Assembly: GCF_000739735.1 (NCBI RefSeq)
Contig: NZ_BBJF01000006.1
Location: forward strand, 1 to 64,000
Direction: 5' to 3'
Source of the DNA: Paraburkholderia ginsengisoli NBRC 100965
GTDB taxonomy: Bacteria > Pseudomonadota > Gammaproteobacteria > Burkholderiales > Burkholderiaceae
DNA: 64,000 bases
The notes beneath the pieces were generated by a model that did not search any database, was not told where the DNA came from, and worked only from the letters and a program-made list of their open reading frames with translations. Each line of letters starts with the position of its first letter. Positions within the stretch are counted from its first letter, which is position 1. Positions 1 through 9,808 of this stretch are shown piece by piece. The position numbers and the translations under genes were made by a program.

Positions 1-1
1 C

Positions 2-1483
2 ACCGCTAGTCCCACTCACGGTCGGCTCGCCGCGCTGCCCGGCATCAAAAGCAATGTGCTCGCCGGCTTGACCTCGTCGTTCGCGCTGGTGCCGGAGTGC
101 ATCGCGTTTGCGCTGGTCGCCCACCTCAATCCGTTGATGGGTCTGTACGGCGCGTTCTTCATCTGCACCATCACCGCGTTGTTCGGCGGACGGCCCGGCA
201 TGATCTCCGGGGCCGCCGGATCGATGGCGGTCGTGATCGTCGCGCTGGTCGTGCAGCACGGCGCGCAATATCTGCTCGCCACCGTGATACTCAGCGGCAT
301 CCTGATGGTGCTGTTCGGCGCATTGCGTCTCGGCAAACTGATCCGCATGGTCCCGCATCCGGTGATGCTCGGCTTCGTCAACGGGCTCGCGATCGTGATC
401 GCGACCGCCCAGCTCGCGCACTTCAAACAGATCACGCCAGATGGCGAACAGTGGTTGCACGGCAGCGCGCTCGCGATGATGGCCGGTCTCGTCGCGCTGA
501 CCATGGCAATCGTCTATCTGCTGCCGCGGTTCACGCGCGCCGCGCCGCCGGCGCTGGTGGCGATTGTCGGCGTCGGGCTTTTCGTGCAGTTGCTGCATCT
601 GCCCACGCGCACGCTCGGCGATATGGCGCACATCGCGGGCGGCCTGCCCGCGCTGCAACTGCCGGCCGTGCCGTTCAATCTGGAGACGCTGCACGTGGTG
701 CTGCCCTACGCGGTGCTGATCGCGATCGTCGGTCTGCTCGAAACGCTGCTCACGTTCAATCTGACGGACGAGATCACCGAAACGCGCGGCCAGCCGAACC
801 GCGAATGTCTCGCGCTGGGCGTGGCGAATATCGCGTCGGGTCTGTTCGGCGGCATGGGCGGCTGCGCGATGATCGGCCAGACCATGATCAATCTGAATTC
901 GGGCGGACGTTCACGGCTGTCGGGCATCGTCAGCGGCGTGATGATCCTGATGTACATCCTGTTCCTGTCGCCGCTGATCGAACGGATTCCGCTCGCGGCG
1001 CTGGTCGGCGTGATGTTCGTGGTCGCGCAGCAGACCTTCGCATGGCGCTCGCTGCGCGTGCTCGGCAAGGTGCCGCGCAACGATGCGCTGGTGATCGTCG
1101 CGGTCACGGTCATCACCGTGTTCTCCGATCTGGCGATCGCCGTGATGTGCGGCATCGTGATCGCCGCACTCAATTTCGCGTGGCAGCACGCGCGTGAAAT
1201 TCACGCGCACGTCGAAGATTGCGCCGGCGACAAAACCTACGTGCCGCGCGGCACGCTCTTTTTCGCATCGACGACGCGTTTTCACGGCCTGTTCGACCCG
1301 GTCGCCGATCCGGAGCGCGTTACCGTCGATTGCAGTCATCTGCTGCTCGCGGACCATTCAGCGCTCGCCGCGTTGCAGGGACTGGTCGAGCGTTATCGCA
1401 AAGCTGGCAAGCAGTTGCGCATAAAGAACCTGTCGGAGCGCAATCGGCGTTTGCTCGACCGGGCCGGAATCGGACTCGCCTGA
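2..1483 (+). CDS. SulP-family inorganic anion transporter (5' partial)
   Basis: Inner-membrane SulP/SLC26-type transporter for sulfate, bicarbonate or a similar anion. The frame is open from the first bases of the window, and the residues before the GTG at position 56 (LPGIKSN) fit the start of the SulP core, so the true start lies upstream of the window. The N-terminal part has the family signature around LAGLTSSFALVPECIAFALV, followed by many hydrophobic helices. The last ~90 residues form a cytoplasmic STAS domain (VTVDCSHLLLADHSALAAL). Substrate specificity cannot be read from sequence. The next gene is co-directional but ~170 bp away, so no operon is evident. Confidence 0.9.
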   Translation, partial: TASPTHGRLAALPGIKSNVLAGLTSSFALVPECIAFALVAHLNPLMGLYGAFFICTITALFGGRPGMISGAAGSMAVVIVALVVQHGAQYLLATVILSGILMVLFGALRLGKLIRMVPHPVMLGFVNGLAIVIATAQLAHFKQITPDGEQWLHGSALAMMAGLVALTMAIVYLLPRFTRAAPPALVAIVGVGLFVQLLHLPTRTLGDMAHIAGGLPALQLPAVPFNLETLHVVLPYAVLIAIVGLLETLLTFNLTDEITETRGQPNRECLALGVANIASGLFGGMGGCAMIGQTMINLNSGGRSRLSGIVSGVMILMYILFLSPLIERIPLAALVGVMFVVAQQTFAWRSLRVLGKVPRNDALVIVAVTVITVFSDLAIAVMCGIVIAALNFAWQHAREIHAHVEDCAGDKTYVPRGTLFFASTTRFHGLFDPVADPERVTVDCSHLLLADHSALAALQGLVERYRKAGKQLRIKNLSERNRRLLDRAGIGLA

Positions 1484-1651
1484 GCGTGCCGGGCGTACGC
1501 TCGCGGGCGCCGCTCACACGCGTGTCGCGCCTTGAGAGTCGCGCCGACACGTTATGTATGCATTATGCAAACGCTGACCAAAGGTAATAGTTCCCGACAC
1601 CCATTCTTTTTCGCTACAGTAGGCGTTCCGCGTGCGTCCCCGGAGGCCAGA

Positions 1652-2098
1652 GTGACGCGACGCGTATCCCTTGACGATGAATCCGAATTCGCGATCTGGA
1701 CAAGCCGCAGCGCAGAGGCGGACACGCCGTCGCGCCGCATTCTGATCGGACATCGCGACAAGGCGATCGGCGAATCGCTGGTGCTGCTGCTTTCGCTGAA
1801 GGGATACGACGCAATCCATGCCGCGGACCTGACCAGGTTGCAGTCCTTCCTGACGTGGTGGAAACCTCATGCGGTATTGCTCGACACGCGGCTCGACGCC
1901 GTGGCGGGCTATCGCTTCACCCGCACGGTGCGCGCCGAGCCCTCCAACATCGACGTCCTGTTGCTCGCGATGAGCAACATCTGGCCGCTCGATCCGATCG
2001 GCCAGCTAAAAGAAGCCGGTTTCGACGGCCATTGCCGTCGGCCGTGTTCGCTGTGGCGCGTGGTCGATATTCTCGAAGGCTACTTCGCGCCCGCGTGA
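1652..2098 (+). CDS. Orphan receiver-domain protein, degenerate active site
   Basis: Stand-alone CheY-like receiver domain of 148 residues without an output domain. I chose the GTG at 1652 because a GGAGG lies at 1642-1646; an open frame runs further upstream to 1532 but has no ribosome site or family similarity there. The presumed phospho-acceptor Asp is in HAVLLDTRLD. The usual acidic pair after strand 1 is reduced to ILIGHRDK, and the invariant Lys before Pro is replaced by Arg (HCRRPCS). Phosphorylation chemistry may therefore be altered or lost. It converges on the downstream chemoreceptor gene with a 15-bp gap; no histidine kinase is nearby. Confidence 0.75.
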   Translation: MTRRVSLDDESEFAIWTSRSAEADTPSRRILIGHRDKAIGESLVLLLSLKGYDAIHAADLTRLQSFLTWWKPHAVLLDTRLDAVAGYRFTRTVRAEPSNIDVLLLAMSNIWPLDPIGQLKEAGFDGHCRRPCSLWRVVDILEGYFAPA

Positions 2099-2113
2099 GC
2101 GAGCGCCGCCGTT

Positions 2114-3673
2114 TCAGCGCGCATCCGGCAGCGTGAACACCGCAATCGCCGCGGACAGTTGACCGGTCTGCTCCTTCAACACTTCCGCCGAAGCGCTCGC
2201 CTGCTCCACCAGCGCCGCGTTCTGCTGGGTCGTCTGATCCATGCTCGCGACCGCGATGTTGACCTGCTCGATGCCCGAGCTCTGCTCCACCGACGCCGCG
2301 CTGATCTCGCCCATGATGTCCGTCACGCGGCGCACCGCCAGCACGACTTCCTGCATCGTTTCGCCGGCGCGCCCCACGTATTGGGAGCCGCCCGCGATCT
2401 GCGCCGCCGACTCCTCGATCAGCGCCTTGATCTCCTTCGCGGCCGCCGCGCTGCGTTGCGCGAGCGTGCGCACTTCGCCCGCCACCACCGCGAAGCCGCG
2501 TCCTTCTTCGCCTGCGCGCGCCGCTTCGACCGCAGCGTTCAACGCGAGGATGTTGGTCTGAAACGCGATCCCTTCGATCACACCGATGATGTCGCCGATC
2601 CGATGCGACGACTGCGAGATGCCGCGCATCGTGTCGACCACCTGGCCGACCACTTCGCCGCCGCGCGCCGCCGTCTCCGATGCATTGTGCGCGAGCTGGC
2701 TGGCCTGCTTCGCGTTGTCGGCGTTCTGCTTCACGGTCGCGGTGATCTGCTCCATGCTCGACGCCGTTTCGCCGAGCGCGCTCGCCTGCTGCTCGGTGCG
2801 GCGCGACAGGTCCGCGTTGCCGGCAGCGATTTCGTGCGACACCGTCGCGATCAGCGTCGCGCCGCCGCGAATCTGCGTGATCGCCTGCGCGAGGCGATGC
2901 TGCATGCGCCGCATCGCGGCGAGCAGGCTGGTCTCGTCGCCGGCTTTCGTCTCGACGACCACGTCGAGATCGCCGTCAGCGATCCGCGAAGCGATCTGTG
3001 CCGCATAGGCCGGTTCGCCGCCGAGCTGCCGCAGAATGCTGCGCAAAATCACGCCGATCACGAGCGACACCAGCACGCTCAGCAGCAGCGACGCGCCCGC
3101 GTACTTCGCGAGCGCCGTGTAGAACGCGCTGTCGATGTCGTCGGTATAGACGCCGGTGACGATCGTCCAGTCCCACGGCTTGAAGAGGCGCATGTAGTTG
3201 ATCTTAGGCGCCAGCTGACTGGAGCCCGGCTTCGGGAATTGCAGATGGACGAACGCCTCGCCTTCGCGCTGGGTCTGCTCCGAGCCTTCCTTGAACACAT
3301 GGCGCCCGTCCGGATCGGTGACGCCCGTCATGTCCTTGCCGACGAGGTCGGCGCGCGTCGCGTGCATCAGCACCCGCGCGTGGCTGTCTTCCAGCACGAG
3401 GTAACCGCCGGCGCCGTCGTAGCGCATCGCGCGCAGGTCGTCCATTGCGGCGCGTTGCGCGTCGGCGAGCGGCAGCGTGCCGGCCGCCGCGAGTCCGTTG
3501 TAGCGATCCAGCACGCTGTACGCGATGCTCACCACGCTCTTCAACTCGGCCTGGCGGTCGGCGATCATCGTGTCGCGTGCTTTGAAAGCGCCCCATAGAC
3601 CGATCGCCAGAATGCCCATGCACATCACAGCGAGCGCGAGCCAAAGCCGCACTTTCAGGCGAAACCGTTCCAT
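2114..3673 (-). CDS. Methyl-accepting chemotaxis protein with periplasmic Cache sensor
   Basis: Transmembrane chemoreceptor of 519 residues. One membrane helix lies at about residues 10-30. A periplasmic single-Cache-type domain follows (motifs [12 protein letters not shown] and [15 protein letters not shown]), then a second helix near 190-215, a HAMP linker, and a long coiled-coil signalling domain. The hairpin tip is intact ([19 protein letters not shown]), so it should couple to CheA/CheW. There is no C-terminal NWETF-type methylesterase tether; the protein ends in FTLPDAR. The ligand is unknown, although this Cache type often binds small carboxylates. AAAGGA and GGAG sequences precede the ATG. 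Confidence 0.93.
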   Translation of the reverse strand: MERFRLKVRLWLALAVMCMGILAIGLWGAFKARDTMIADRQAELKSVVSIAYSVLDRYNGLAAAGTLPLADAQRAAMDDLRAMRYDGAGGYLVLEDSHARVLMHATRADLVGKDMTGVTDPDGRHVFKEGSEQTQREGEAFVHLQFPKPGSSQLAPKINYMRLFKPWDWTIVTGVYTDDIDSAFYTALAKYAGASLLLSVLVSLVIGVILRSILRQLGGEPAYAAQIASRIADGDLDVVVETKAGDETSLLAAMRRMQHRLAQAITQIRGGATLIATVSHEIAAGNADLSRRTEQQASALGETASSMEQITATVKQNADNAKQASQLAHNASETAARGGEVVGQVVDTMRGISQSSHRIGDIIGVIEGIAFQTNILALNAAVEAARAGEEGRGFAVVAGEVRTLAQRSAAAAKEIKALIEESAAQIAGGSQYVGRAGETMQEVVLAVRRVTDIMGEISAASVEQSSGIEQVNIAVASMDQTTQQNAALVEQASASAEVLKEQTGQLSAAIAVFTLPDAR

Positions 3674-3954
3674 CTCCGTATCCTTTGTACTTGTCGCCGA
3701 CGTCCGCGCAAGCGGGCGCCGCGACGGTTCATGTCAGCCTCTGGATTAACGGCGCAACGGCGGAAAACTTCAGGCTTTGTTCTTCGATGCGGATGAGGGA
3801 TGCGTGAGGCAGTCATTGCGGAGCGCGGGCACGGCGGTCGTCGGGTTCGCCGCGTTCACTACGCCGACGCGAGCGCGCCGGCTTGCTACAGGCGGCGGCG
3901 CGATGGTTCGTTTAGGGCTCTGCCCCAGTCTGTCCATCACGCGCACGCCGGGTT

Positions 3955-4494
3955 TCACTGCGCCGGCAGCGTCAGCGAAACGACTTCGCAGCGCGGCCAC
4001 TGCCGCAGCACGTCCGGCGCGAGCAACAGCTTGGCCGCGCGCACGCCCGCGCCCATCACGATCTGCGTCCGCTCCATCACGGCGGCATCGACGAGGATGC
4101 GCCAGTCGGCCGGCAAGCCGAACGCGGTGATCCCGCCGAACTCCATGCCGCTGTGCTCCACCGCCTGCTCGCGTTTGGCGAACGAGAGCCGCTGCGCGCC
4201 GAGCGCCGCCTTCACCGCGCCGTTGATGTCGAGCCGCAGCGAACCCAGCGACACCACCGCCGCGTAGTGCTCGCCACCGTCTTTCTTGTAGCGGATCACG
4301 ATCGTGTTCGCGCAGTCTTGGAGGCCGAAGCCATAGCGCGCGCTGAATGCGGCGGTGTCGGAGGCGTCGTCGGCGACCGCGAACACCGTCACGCCCTGGG
4401 CCGGCAACTGCTCGACGACATGCGCGGGCAAATGCGCGCTCCATTGTTCCGTCGCGATGACGTCCAACTGCTTTACGAGTTCGTGCGAGTGCAT
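3955..4494 (-). CDS. YbaK/EbsC-family aminoacyl-tRNA deacylase-like protein
   Basis: Single-domain YbaK/EbsC protein of 179 residues. Members hydrolyse mischarged tRNAs such as Cys-tRNA(Pro) or Ala-tRNA(Pro). The family pattern is visible in IVIRYKKDGGEHYAAVVSLG and in HSGMEFGGITAFGLP, equivalent to the family's G-x-x-x-G-G-x-x-P/A-F-G. The ATG at 4494 gives the normal family length. Upstream starts at 4530 and 4599 would add a Cys/Arg-rich leader without domain similarity. No strong ribosome site is seen, so the start is moderately certain. It is monocistronic, with ~280 bp to the chemoreceptor and a divergent gene on the other side. Confidence 0.82.
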   Translation of the reverse strand: MHSHELVKQLDVIATEQWSAHLPAHVVEQLPAQGVTVFAVADDASDTAAFSARYGFGLQDCANTIVIRYKKDGGEHYAAVVSLGSLRLDINGAVKAALGAQRLSFAKREQAVEHSGMEFGGITAFGLPADWRILVDAAVMERTQIVMGAGVRAAKLLLAPDVLRQWPRCEVVSLTLPAQ

Positions 4495-4772
4495 AGTGAG
4501 TGAGCAAGGTGTGTGAAGGTCACTCGGCATTCTAACGGCACGTTTCGCTTGCGCGCAGCGTGCGGCCCCGGCCGGGGCGTTTGCGCCCATGAAGTCCATG
4601 GACCGCTACTGGCAAGCACCGCCCGCCACCCAATCAGCTTGTACACCGTTAGCTTGTATAGTGACGGGCACAAGGTTTGCGAAAGGCACTCATGCGAAGA
4701 CTGCCTCGGGGGCTGCCTCAACGGCTCGCCCACGGCGTATGTCACGGCGGCATCCCATTGAGACACACGACC

Positions 4773-6062
4773 ATGGATATCGACTCCCTTTCCGCCGAGA
4801 ATCTCCAGCACCAGGCCCGCAAGCAGGCCAACTGGGCAATCGGCGCGTTCAAGCAGTTCGCCGACGACCGCTGCGCCGCGATGGCCGCCAGCATCGCGTT
4901 CTATGCGGCCTTCTCGCTCGCACCGACGCTCGTCATGGTGATCGCGGTGGCCGGCTGGTTCTTCGGCGCGGCGGCCGCGCGCGGAGAGCTCTACCACCAC
5001 ATCAACGGACTGCTCGGCGACCAGGCCGCCGCCGGCGTCCAGACCATCGTCGAAAACGCGCATCACAGCGGCAGTGCCGGTGGCATTGCGGCGATCATTT
5101 CGTTCTCGGCGCTGGTAATCGGTGCATCGGCCACTTTCTCGTCGCTCAATACCGCGCTCAATCAAGTGTGGCCGTACACCGGTCCGCGTATGTCGAGCGT
5201 GATCGCGTTGGTGCGGGTGCGCCTGATTTCGTTCGGCCTGGTACTGGGCGTCGCTTTCCTGCTGATCGTTTCGCTGGTGCTCGACACGGTCATCACCTTC
5301 ATCGGCAACTGGTTGTGGGGCAACTCGCCGTACGTGGTGATCGGCAATCTGTTGCAGCTCGGCGTTGGTCTGCTGGTACTGGCGTTCGCGTTCGCCGCGC
5401 TGCTCAAGTTTTTGCCGGACGCCACGGTGCGCTGGCGCGATGCGTTCGTCGGCGGGATCGTTGCGGCCGTGCTGTTTTCGGCCGGCAAGAAACTGTTCGC
5501 GCTCTACCTGGCGCACGCGGGAATGGCCAGTTCGTTCGGCGCGGCAGGCTCGCTCGCCGTGCTGTTGATGTGGCTTTACTTCTCGGCGGTCGTGCTGCTA
5601 CTCGGCGCGGAGTTTTCGGCGGCGCGCGGACGCCTGCGTGATCCGCGCGGCGGCTGGGGGATGCAGGCGGACGCGCCGCCGGGTAGCCGCGCGAAACTGG
5701 CGTCGGTGCTGGCGGCGTCGACGGTGCCCGCGTATGCGGCGCCACACGCCGGCGGGCCTGCTGTCGAGGATGGCGCGCTCGCGCCCGCAGCGTCCGCCGC
5801 GCGGACAGCGGTAACTTTCCGCAGCGCGCACGTGCACCCCCATAAATCGGCGCGTGCGACGGTTGTCAAAGTCGGACGCGGCGTCGTCGAAGCGGAAGCT
5901 CAGGCCACGCGTATCGCCGCCGATATGCTGGTCGAAGCGGGCCGCCAGGCCGCCGCGGCCGACCGCTATGTCAGGCGCAATCCGTGGACTTCGGTGCTGC
6001 TTGCCGCAGTGGCCGGCGTGGCTGCCGTCACCGTGGCGCGGCGCCATAGCGGCGAGCGCTGA
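4773..6062 (+). CDS. YihY/BrkB-family membrane protein with DUF883-like C-terminal tail
   Basis: Inner-membrane protein of 429 residues. Residues ~1-290 are the YihY (formerly ribonuclease BN/BrkB) domain with about six helices. The family features MAASIAFYAAFSLAPTLVMV and LFALYLAHAGMASSFGAAGS are clear. An Ala-rich linker follows. The last ~70 residues resemble a DUF883/ElaB-type membrane anchor: a charged amphipathic helix, then YVRRNPWTSVLLAAVAGVAA and a terminal Arg cluster. In enterobacteria ElaB/YqjD proteins dock ribosomes to the membrane. The ATG at 4773 is the start because it begins the domain; an open frame to 4677 adds an Arg-rich leader. Its precise function is unknown. Confidence 0.85.
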   Translation: MDIDSLSAENLQHQARKQANWAIGAFKQFADDRCAAMAASIAFYAAFSLAPTLVMVIAVAGWFFGAAAARGELYHHINGLLGDQAAAGVQTIVENAHHSGSAGGIAAIISFSALVIGASATFSSLNTALNQVWPYTGPRMSSVIALVRVRLISFGLVLGVAFLLIVSLVLDTVITFIGNWLWGNSPYVVIGNLLQLGVGLLVLAFAFAALLKFLPDATVRWRDAFVGGIVAAVLFSAGKKLFALYLAHAGMASSFGAAGSLAVLLMWLYFSAVVLLLGAEFSAARGRLRDPRGGWGMQADAPPGSRAKLASVLAASTVPAYAAPHAGGPAVEDGALAPAASAARTAVTFRSAHVHPHKSARATVVKVGRGVVEAEAQATRIAADMLVEAGRQAAAADRYVRRNPWTSVLLAAVAGVAAVTVARRHSGER

Positions 6063-6495
6063 CCACCACTGGCGCAGGCTGCGACTCCCAGTGTCAGCAC
6101 GCGCAGCGGTGGTTGCACGTCCGGGGCAGCCCGGTTGCGCCAGCCCTGACCCGGCAAATTCTGTCCAGCACGTTCCCCTCGAGCCCATCGCCGCGTCTTT
6201 ATGAATTCTTTCGCCAAACGTCCAGACAATTAGACGACTTTATTACAGACAACCTTCAAATCAGTGCCAAAAGTGCGGTTAGCCGACCCTTCACTGTCAA
6301 CGAAACAACAATAATGCTAGATCAACGAATAAATATTGCTTAAACAGAAACAATCCTTAACGTGCTTTAAATACAAGGCCTTGCGCGACTTGTCAGTTTT
6401 TGACGACACTCTTTTTTTTCCAGTTCTTGCCCGTAGACAGCGTGAGCTATTCTCCAATCCGCAACAACGAAACTAATCATCGCGTGGAGAAATGG
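6063..6495. promoter_or_regulatory. Long AT-rich leader upstream of the porin gene
   Basis: This 430-bp gap is clearly AT-richer than its surroundings from about 6190 to 6490, with several A/T runs (for example 6225-6260, 6300-6375 and 6410-6420). No credible coding frame is present. The composition and position fit a strong, regulated porin promoter with a long 5' leader. I could not place a well-spaced -35/-10 pair. A GGAGA ribosome site at 6486-6490 ends the region. Confidence 0.5.
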
Positions 6496-7677
6496 ATGAA
6501 ACGCATCGCACTGTCTACCCTCTCGCTGGCGCTTCTGGGCGTCACCGGCGTGGCGCATGCTCAAAGCAGCGTCACCTTGTATGGCTTGATCGATGAATCG
6601 GTCCAATACGTGAACAATGCCACCCCGGCGGGTGGCAGCCTGGTGCAACTGTTCGGCGGCAACCTGCAAGGTAGCCGTTTCGGCCTGAAGGGCACGGAAG
6701 ATCTGGGCGGCGGCCTGAAGGCGATTTTCCAATTGGAAAACGGCTTTGATATCAACACGGGCAAGCTGCAGCAAAGCAGCCGCCTGTTCGGCCGTCAAGC
6801 TTACGTCGGTCTGGCTTCGGACTCGTTCGGCACGTTCACGGCTGGCCGTCAATACGATCCGCTGGTCGACATGATCCAGCCGCTGACGGGCGACAACTAC
6901 TTCGGCAGCACGTTCGCTACGCCGGGTGACGTCGACAACAACGACAACAGCTTCCGCGTCAACAACTCGCTGAAGTACGTGTCGCCGGTGTTCGCTGGCT
7001 TCCAGTTCGAAGGTTTGTACGCACTGGGCGGCGTGGCAGGTTCGACGGGTTCGGGCCAAACGTGGTCGGGCGCGGCAACGTATGCGACGGGTCCGTTCAG
7101 CGTCGCTGCTGGCTACCTGCACGCAAGCAACGCATCGACGACGCTGGCGCAGCGCGCTGGCTGGAGCACGACGGCTACGTCTGACGGCACGTTCGACTCC
7201 TCGTTCCCGGCTGCTGCTGGCATCAACGCGGCCTACGCTTCGGCGAAGGCAATCGGCATCGCTTCGGCTGCTGTCCAGTACGTGACGGGCCCGTTCACGG
7301 CGAACCTGAGCTACAGCAACGCGCAATACAAGCCGGACTCGCAGTCGGGCTTCCTGACGACGCAGAAGTTCAACGTCGGCCGCGCTTACCTGGGTTACCA
7401 GGTCACGCCGGCAGCGTTGCTGGGTCTCGGCTACGCGTACACGCGCGGCACGGGCGACGCAACGGCGACGTACAACCAGGTGTCGCTGGGCGCGGACTAC
7501 TCGCTGTCCAAGCGCACGGACCTGTACGCAGTCGGCGCATGGCAGCACGCAAGCGGCGACCAGCGCGTTCCGGGCGGCGGCCTTACCTCGGCTACGGCTT
7601 CGATCGGTTCGTACGGCAACCAGTCGAGCACGGACAACCAGGTCATGGTCAGCGTCGGTATCCGTCACAAGTTCTAA
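6496..7677 (+). CDS. Gram-negative porin, OmpC-like trimeric type
   Basis: General diffusion porin of 393 residues. The signal peptide is typical of Burkholderia porins (MKRIALSTLSLALLGVTGVAHA, cleavage before QSSVTLYG). It is followed by a 16-strand-type beta-barrel containing GSRFGLKGTEDLGGGLKAIFQLE and SRLFGRQAYVGL. It ends in a terminal Phe (SVGIRHKF), as needed for BAM recognition. The ATG at 6496 has GGAGA at 6486-6490; the longer open frame from 6400 would bury the signal peptide. Codon usage is noticeably biased toward a few codons, consistent with high expression. A strong terminator follows at 7714. Confidence 0.95.
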   Translation: MKRIALSTLSLALLGVTGVAHAQSSVTLYGLIDESVQYVNNATPAGGSLVQLFGGNLQGSRFGLKGTEDLGGGLKAIFQLENGFDINTGKLQQSSRLFGRQAYVGLASDSFGTFTAGRQYDPLVDMIQPLTGDNYFGSTFATPGDVDNNDNSFRVNNSLKYVSPVFAGFQFEGLYALGGVAGSTGSGQTWSGAATYATGPFSVAAGYLHASNASTTLAQRAGWSTTATSDGTFDSSFPAAAGINAAYASAKAIGIASAAVQYVTGPFTANLSYSNAQYKPDSQSGFLTTQKFNVGRAYLGYQVTPAALLGLGYAYTRGTGDATATYNQVSLGADYSLSKRTDLYAVGAWQHASGDQRVPGGGLTSATASIGSYGNQSSTDNQVMVSVGIRHKF

Positions 7678-7713
7678 TCGGGACTTGCTACGTGGCTGCA
7701 AAGCCGCGTAGTG

Positions 7714-7754
7714 AAAAGCCAGCCAGAGGCAAATGCCGATGGCTGGCTTTTTTT
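7714..7754 (+). terminator. Rho-independent terminator of the porin gene
   Basis: A 12-bp perfect inverted repeat (AAAAGCCAGCCA at 7714-7725 and TGGCTGGCTTTT at 7740-7751) runs into a T tract, 36 bp after the porin stop codon. Confidence 0.9.
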
Positions 7755-7935
7755 CGTCCCGAGGCTTTGCGGTGCGACGGAGTGGTGCCAAAAGAAAAGG
7801 CCGCCGACGAACCCTTGCCGGACTCGCGACGACCTCTGTACTTCATGAACGTTCTTCCGTTTCGGAAGCGCGACCCAGGGACCCACAGCCACGCGCCGCC
7901 CTAACGCACCACCCGCACGCTAGCAGCGGCTCCCG

Positions 7936-8808
7936 CTAGCGCCGCTGCGTCTTGCCCTTCTCCGCCTGCGCGAGCGTCTGCGCGGGCTTCGCATCGAGCT
8001 CATGCTCGATGCCGTCCGCGCCCACCGGCGCGCGATGCAGCACCAGCGCCCGCTCCTGCTGCAACGACGGCACATTGGCCACGTCCTGCCAGTCCGGATC
8101 GGGAATCGCGCCGAACACCTGGCGCAACTGCTCGCCCCACGTGCTGTGGATCATCTCGAAGTAGGCGTTGTCGTGATCGATCGAGACGAAGCGCGTGACG
8201 CGCAGCGAGTCCTTCTCGTACACCAGCAGATCGAGCGGCAAGCCCACCGACAGGTTCGAGCGCAGCGTCGAGTCCATCGAGATCAGCGCGCACTTGGCGG
8301 CTTCGTCGAGCGGCGTGGACGGCGTCAGCACGCGGTCGATGATCGGCTTGCCGTATTTCGCCTCGCCGATCTGGAAATACGGATTCACGGCCGACGCTTC
8401 GATGAAGTTGCCCGCCGAATAGATCATGAACAGGCGCGTCCGGTTGCCAGCGATCTGCCCGCCGAGAATGAAGCTGCAATTGAAGTCGACGCCGAATTCC
8501 TGCAACGCCTGCGCCTCGCGCTGATGCACGCAGCGCACCGCGCGGCCGACCACGCGCGCCGCGTCGGCCATCGTGGGGGCGCTCCAGAGCGTCGGCAGCG
8601 TCGCGTCGGTGGGTTCGGACAACTCGTGCAGCACCGCTTGCGTGAGCGACAGATTGCCGGCGCCCAGCAGCACGAGCATGCGCTCGCCGGGCTGCTCGAA
8701 CACCGACATCTTGCGCGCGGTGCTGATGTGATCGACGCCCGCATTGGTGCGCGTGTCCGACAGGAACACGAGGCCGTCGTCGACGGCCATCCCTACGCAG
8801 TAGGTCAT
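7936..8808 (-). CDS. Proteasome-type peptidase, Anbu/HslV-like (Ntn-hydrolase)
   Basis: Proteasome beta-subunit-like protein of 290 residues of the Anbu (ancestral beta subunit) type. The second residue is Thr (MTYCVGMAVDDGLVFLSDTR). In this fold Thr2 becomes the N-terminal nucleophile after removal of Met. The Asp in LSDTR and the Lys in TARKM match the catalytic Asp and Lys of the fold. It is larger than HslV (about 175 residues) because of a C-terminal extension ending in a charged tail. It lies 170 bp downstream of the co-directional transglutaminase, alpha-E and ATP-grasp genes, the known genomic company of Anbu. The Thr-dependent activity and the peptide substrate are inferred. Confidence 0.9.
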   Translation of the reverse strand: MTYCVGMAVDDGLVFLSDTRTNAGVDHISTARKMSVFEQPGERMLVLLGAGNLSLTQAVLHELSEPTDATLPTLWSAPTMADAARVVGRAVRCVHQREAQALQEFGVDFNCSFILGGQIAGNRTRLFMIYSAGNFIEASAVNPYFQIGEAKYGKPIIDRVLTPSTPLDEAAKCALISMDSTLRSNLSVGLPLDLLVYEKDSLRVTRFVSIDHDNAYFEMIHSTWGEQLRQVFGAIPDPDWQDVANVPSLQQERALVLHRAPVGADGIEHELDAKPAQTLAQAEKGKTQRR

Positions 8809-8978
8809 AAGGTATCCGCGAAAAGCAACTGAACGGCGTTATTGTAATGCGGCGCGCATGCGCGTCCGTTGCGTATTACGGCCTTTTGCGGGCCCAAATG
8901 TGAAGGATTGTGCGGACCGGCGATCGCGGACCTGGACGAGCTGCCGCCCAGCCGTCCGCGAAGCGCCCTATGCCGCTC

Positions 8979-9797
8979 CTATTGGGACATCTGCGCGCTG
9001 ACCGTCACGGACACCTTCAAATGCTCTTCGAGTCCGCCGATGCGCCGTCCGCGCACCGGAGCGGCGGCCTCGTAGTCGCGCGCGACGGCGAGGCGGCAGT
9101 AGATTTCGCTGGCAAACGCGGCGTGCGTGACGTCGATCGAAATCCAGCCCTTGCCGTCGAGCCACACGTCGACCCACGCGTGGCTCGCGCCTGAGGACGC
9201 CTCCGTGGCCGAGCCGTCGTCGCCCGGCTCCATATAACCGCTCACGTAGCGCGCCGGAATGCCTCGCGCACGGCAGCACGCCAGCATCAGATGCGCATGG
9301 TCCTGGCACACGCCGTTGCCGAGCGCGAGCGCCTGGGCGGCCGTGCTGGTGACTTCGGTGATGCCCGGGTTGTACTGCACGCGCTGCACGATCTGCTCGG
9401 ACAGTTCGATCAGATTCGCCGAACTCGCGAGACTCGGCACCGAGGCGGCCAGTTCGCGGATCGCCGCGTCGGCCTCGGTGAGGCGCGTCGCACAGGTGAA
9501 GTGTTCGAGCGGAATCGGACCGGCCGCATCGCGCAGCAAGCCGTCGACGAGCGGAATCGTGTCCACTTCGCCGGACACCTGCAACTGGATCTCGCTATGG
9601 GGCTTGTTGATGACCAGCGTGTGCAGCACGTTGCCGTACGCATCGAAGGTGGCGTCGAGCTTGCCCGGCGCGTCGATGCTCCAGCGCCGCACGACCTGCG
9701 CGGCGCCGCTCGCCGGTGTCAGACGCAATTGCTGGATCGAATAGTGGACCGTCGCTTCGTAGCGATAGGACGTGTCGTGGCGGATCGTCAGGTACAT
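8979..9797 (-). CDS. Transglutaminase-like cysteine peptidase, locus A
   Basis: Protein of 272 residues with the bacterial transglutaminase N-terminal beta domain (MYLTIRHDTSYRYEATVHYS) and a papain-like core. The catalytic Cys is in GNGVCQDHAH, the His in SHAWVDVW, and the Asp in WISIDVTHA, so the triad is intact. Such proteins are cytosolic amidases, peptidases or transferases. The ATG at 9797 has GGAG seven bases upstream; an open frame extends to 10352 but overlaps the alpha-E gene and is not coding there. It follows the alpha-E gene by 11 bp, so co-transcription and translational coupling are likely. Confidence 0.92.
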   Translation of the reverse strand: MYLTIRHDTSYRYEATVHYSIQQLRLTPASGAAQVVRRWSIDAPGKLDATFDAYGNVLHTLVINKPHSEIQLQVSGEVDTIPLVDGLLRDAAGPIPLEHFTCATRLTEADAAIRELAASVPSLASSANLIELSEQIVQRVQYNPGITEVTSTAAQALALGNGVCQDHAHLMLACCRARGIPARYVSGYMEPGDDGSATEASSGASHAWVDVWLDGKGWISIDVTHAAFASEIYCRLAVARDYEAAAPVRGRRIGGLEEHLKVSVTVSAQMSQ

Positions 9798-9808
9798 AGA
9801 AAACTCCG

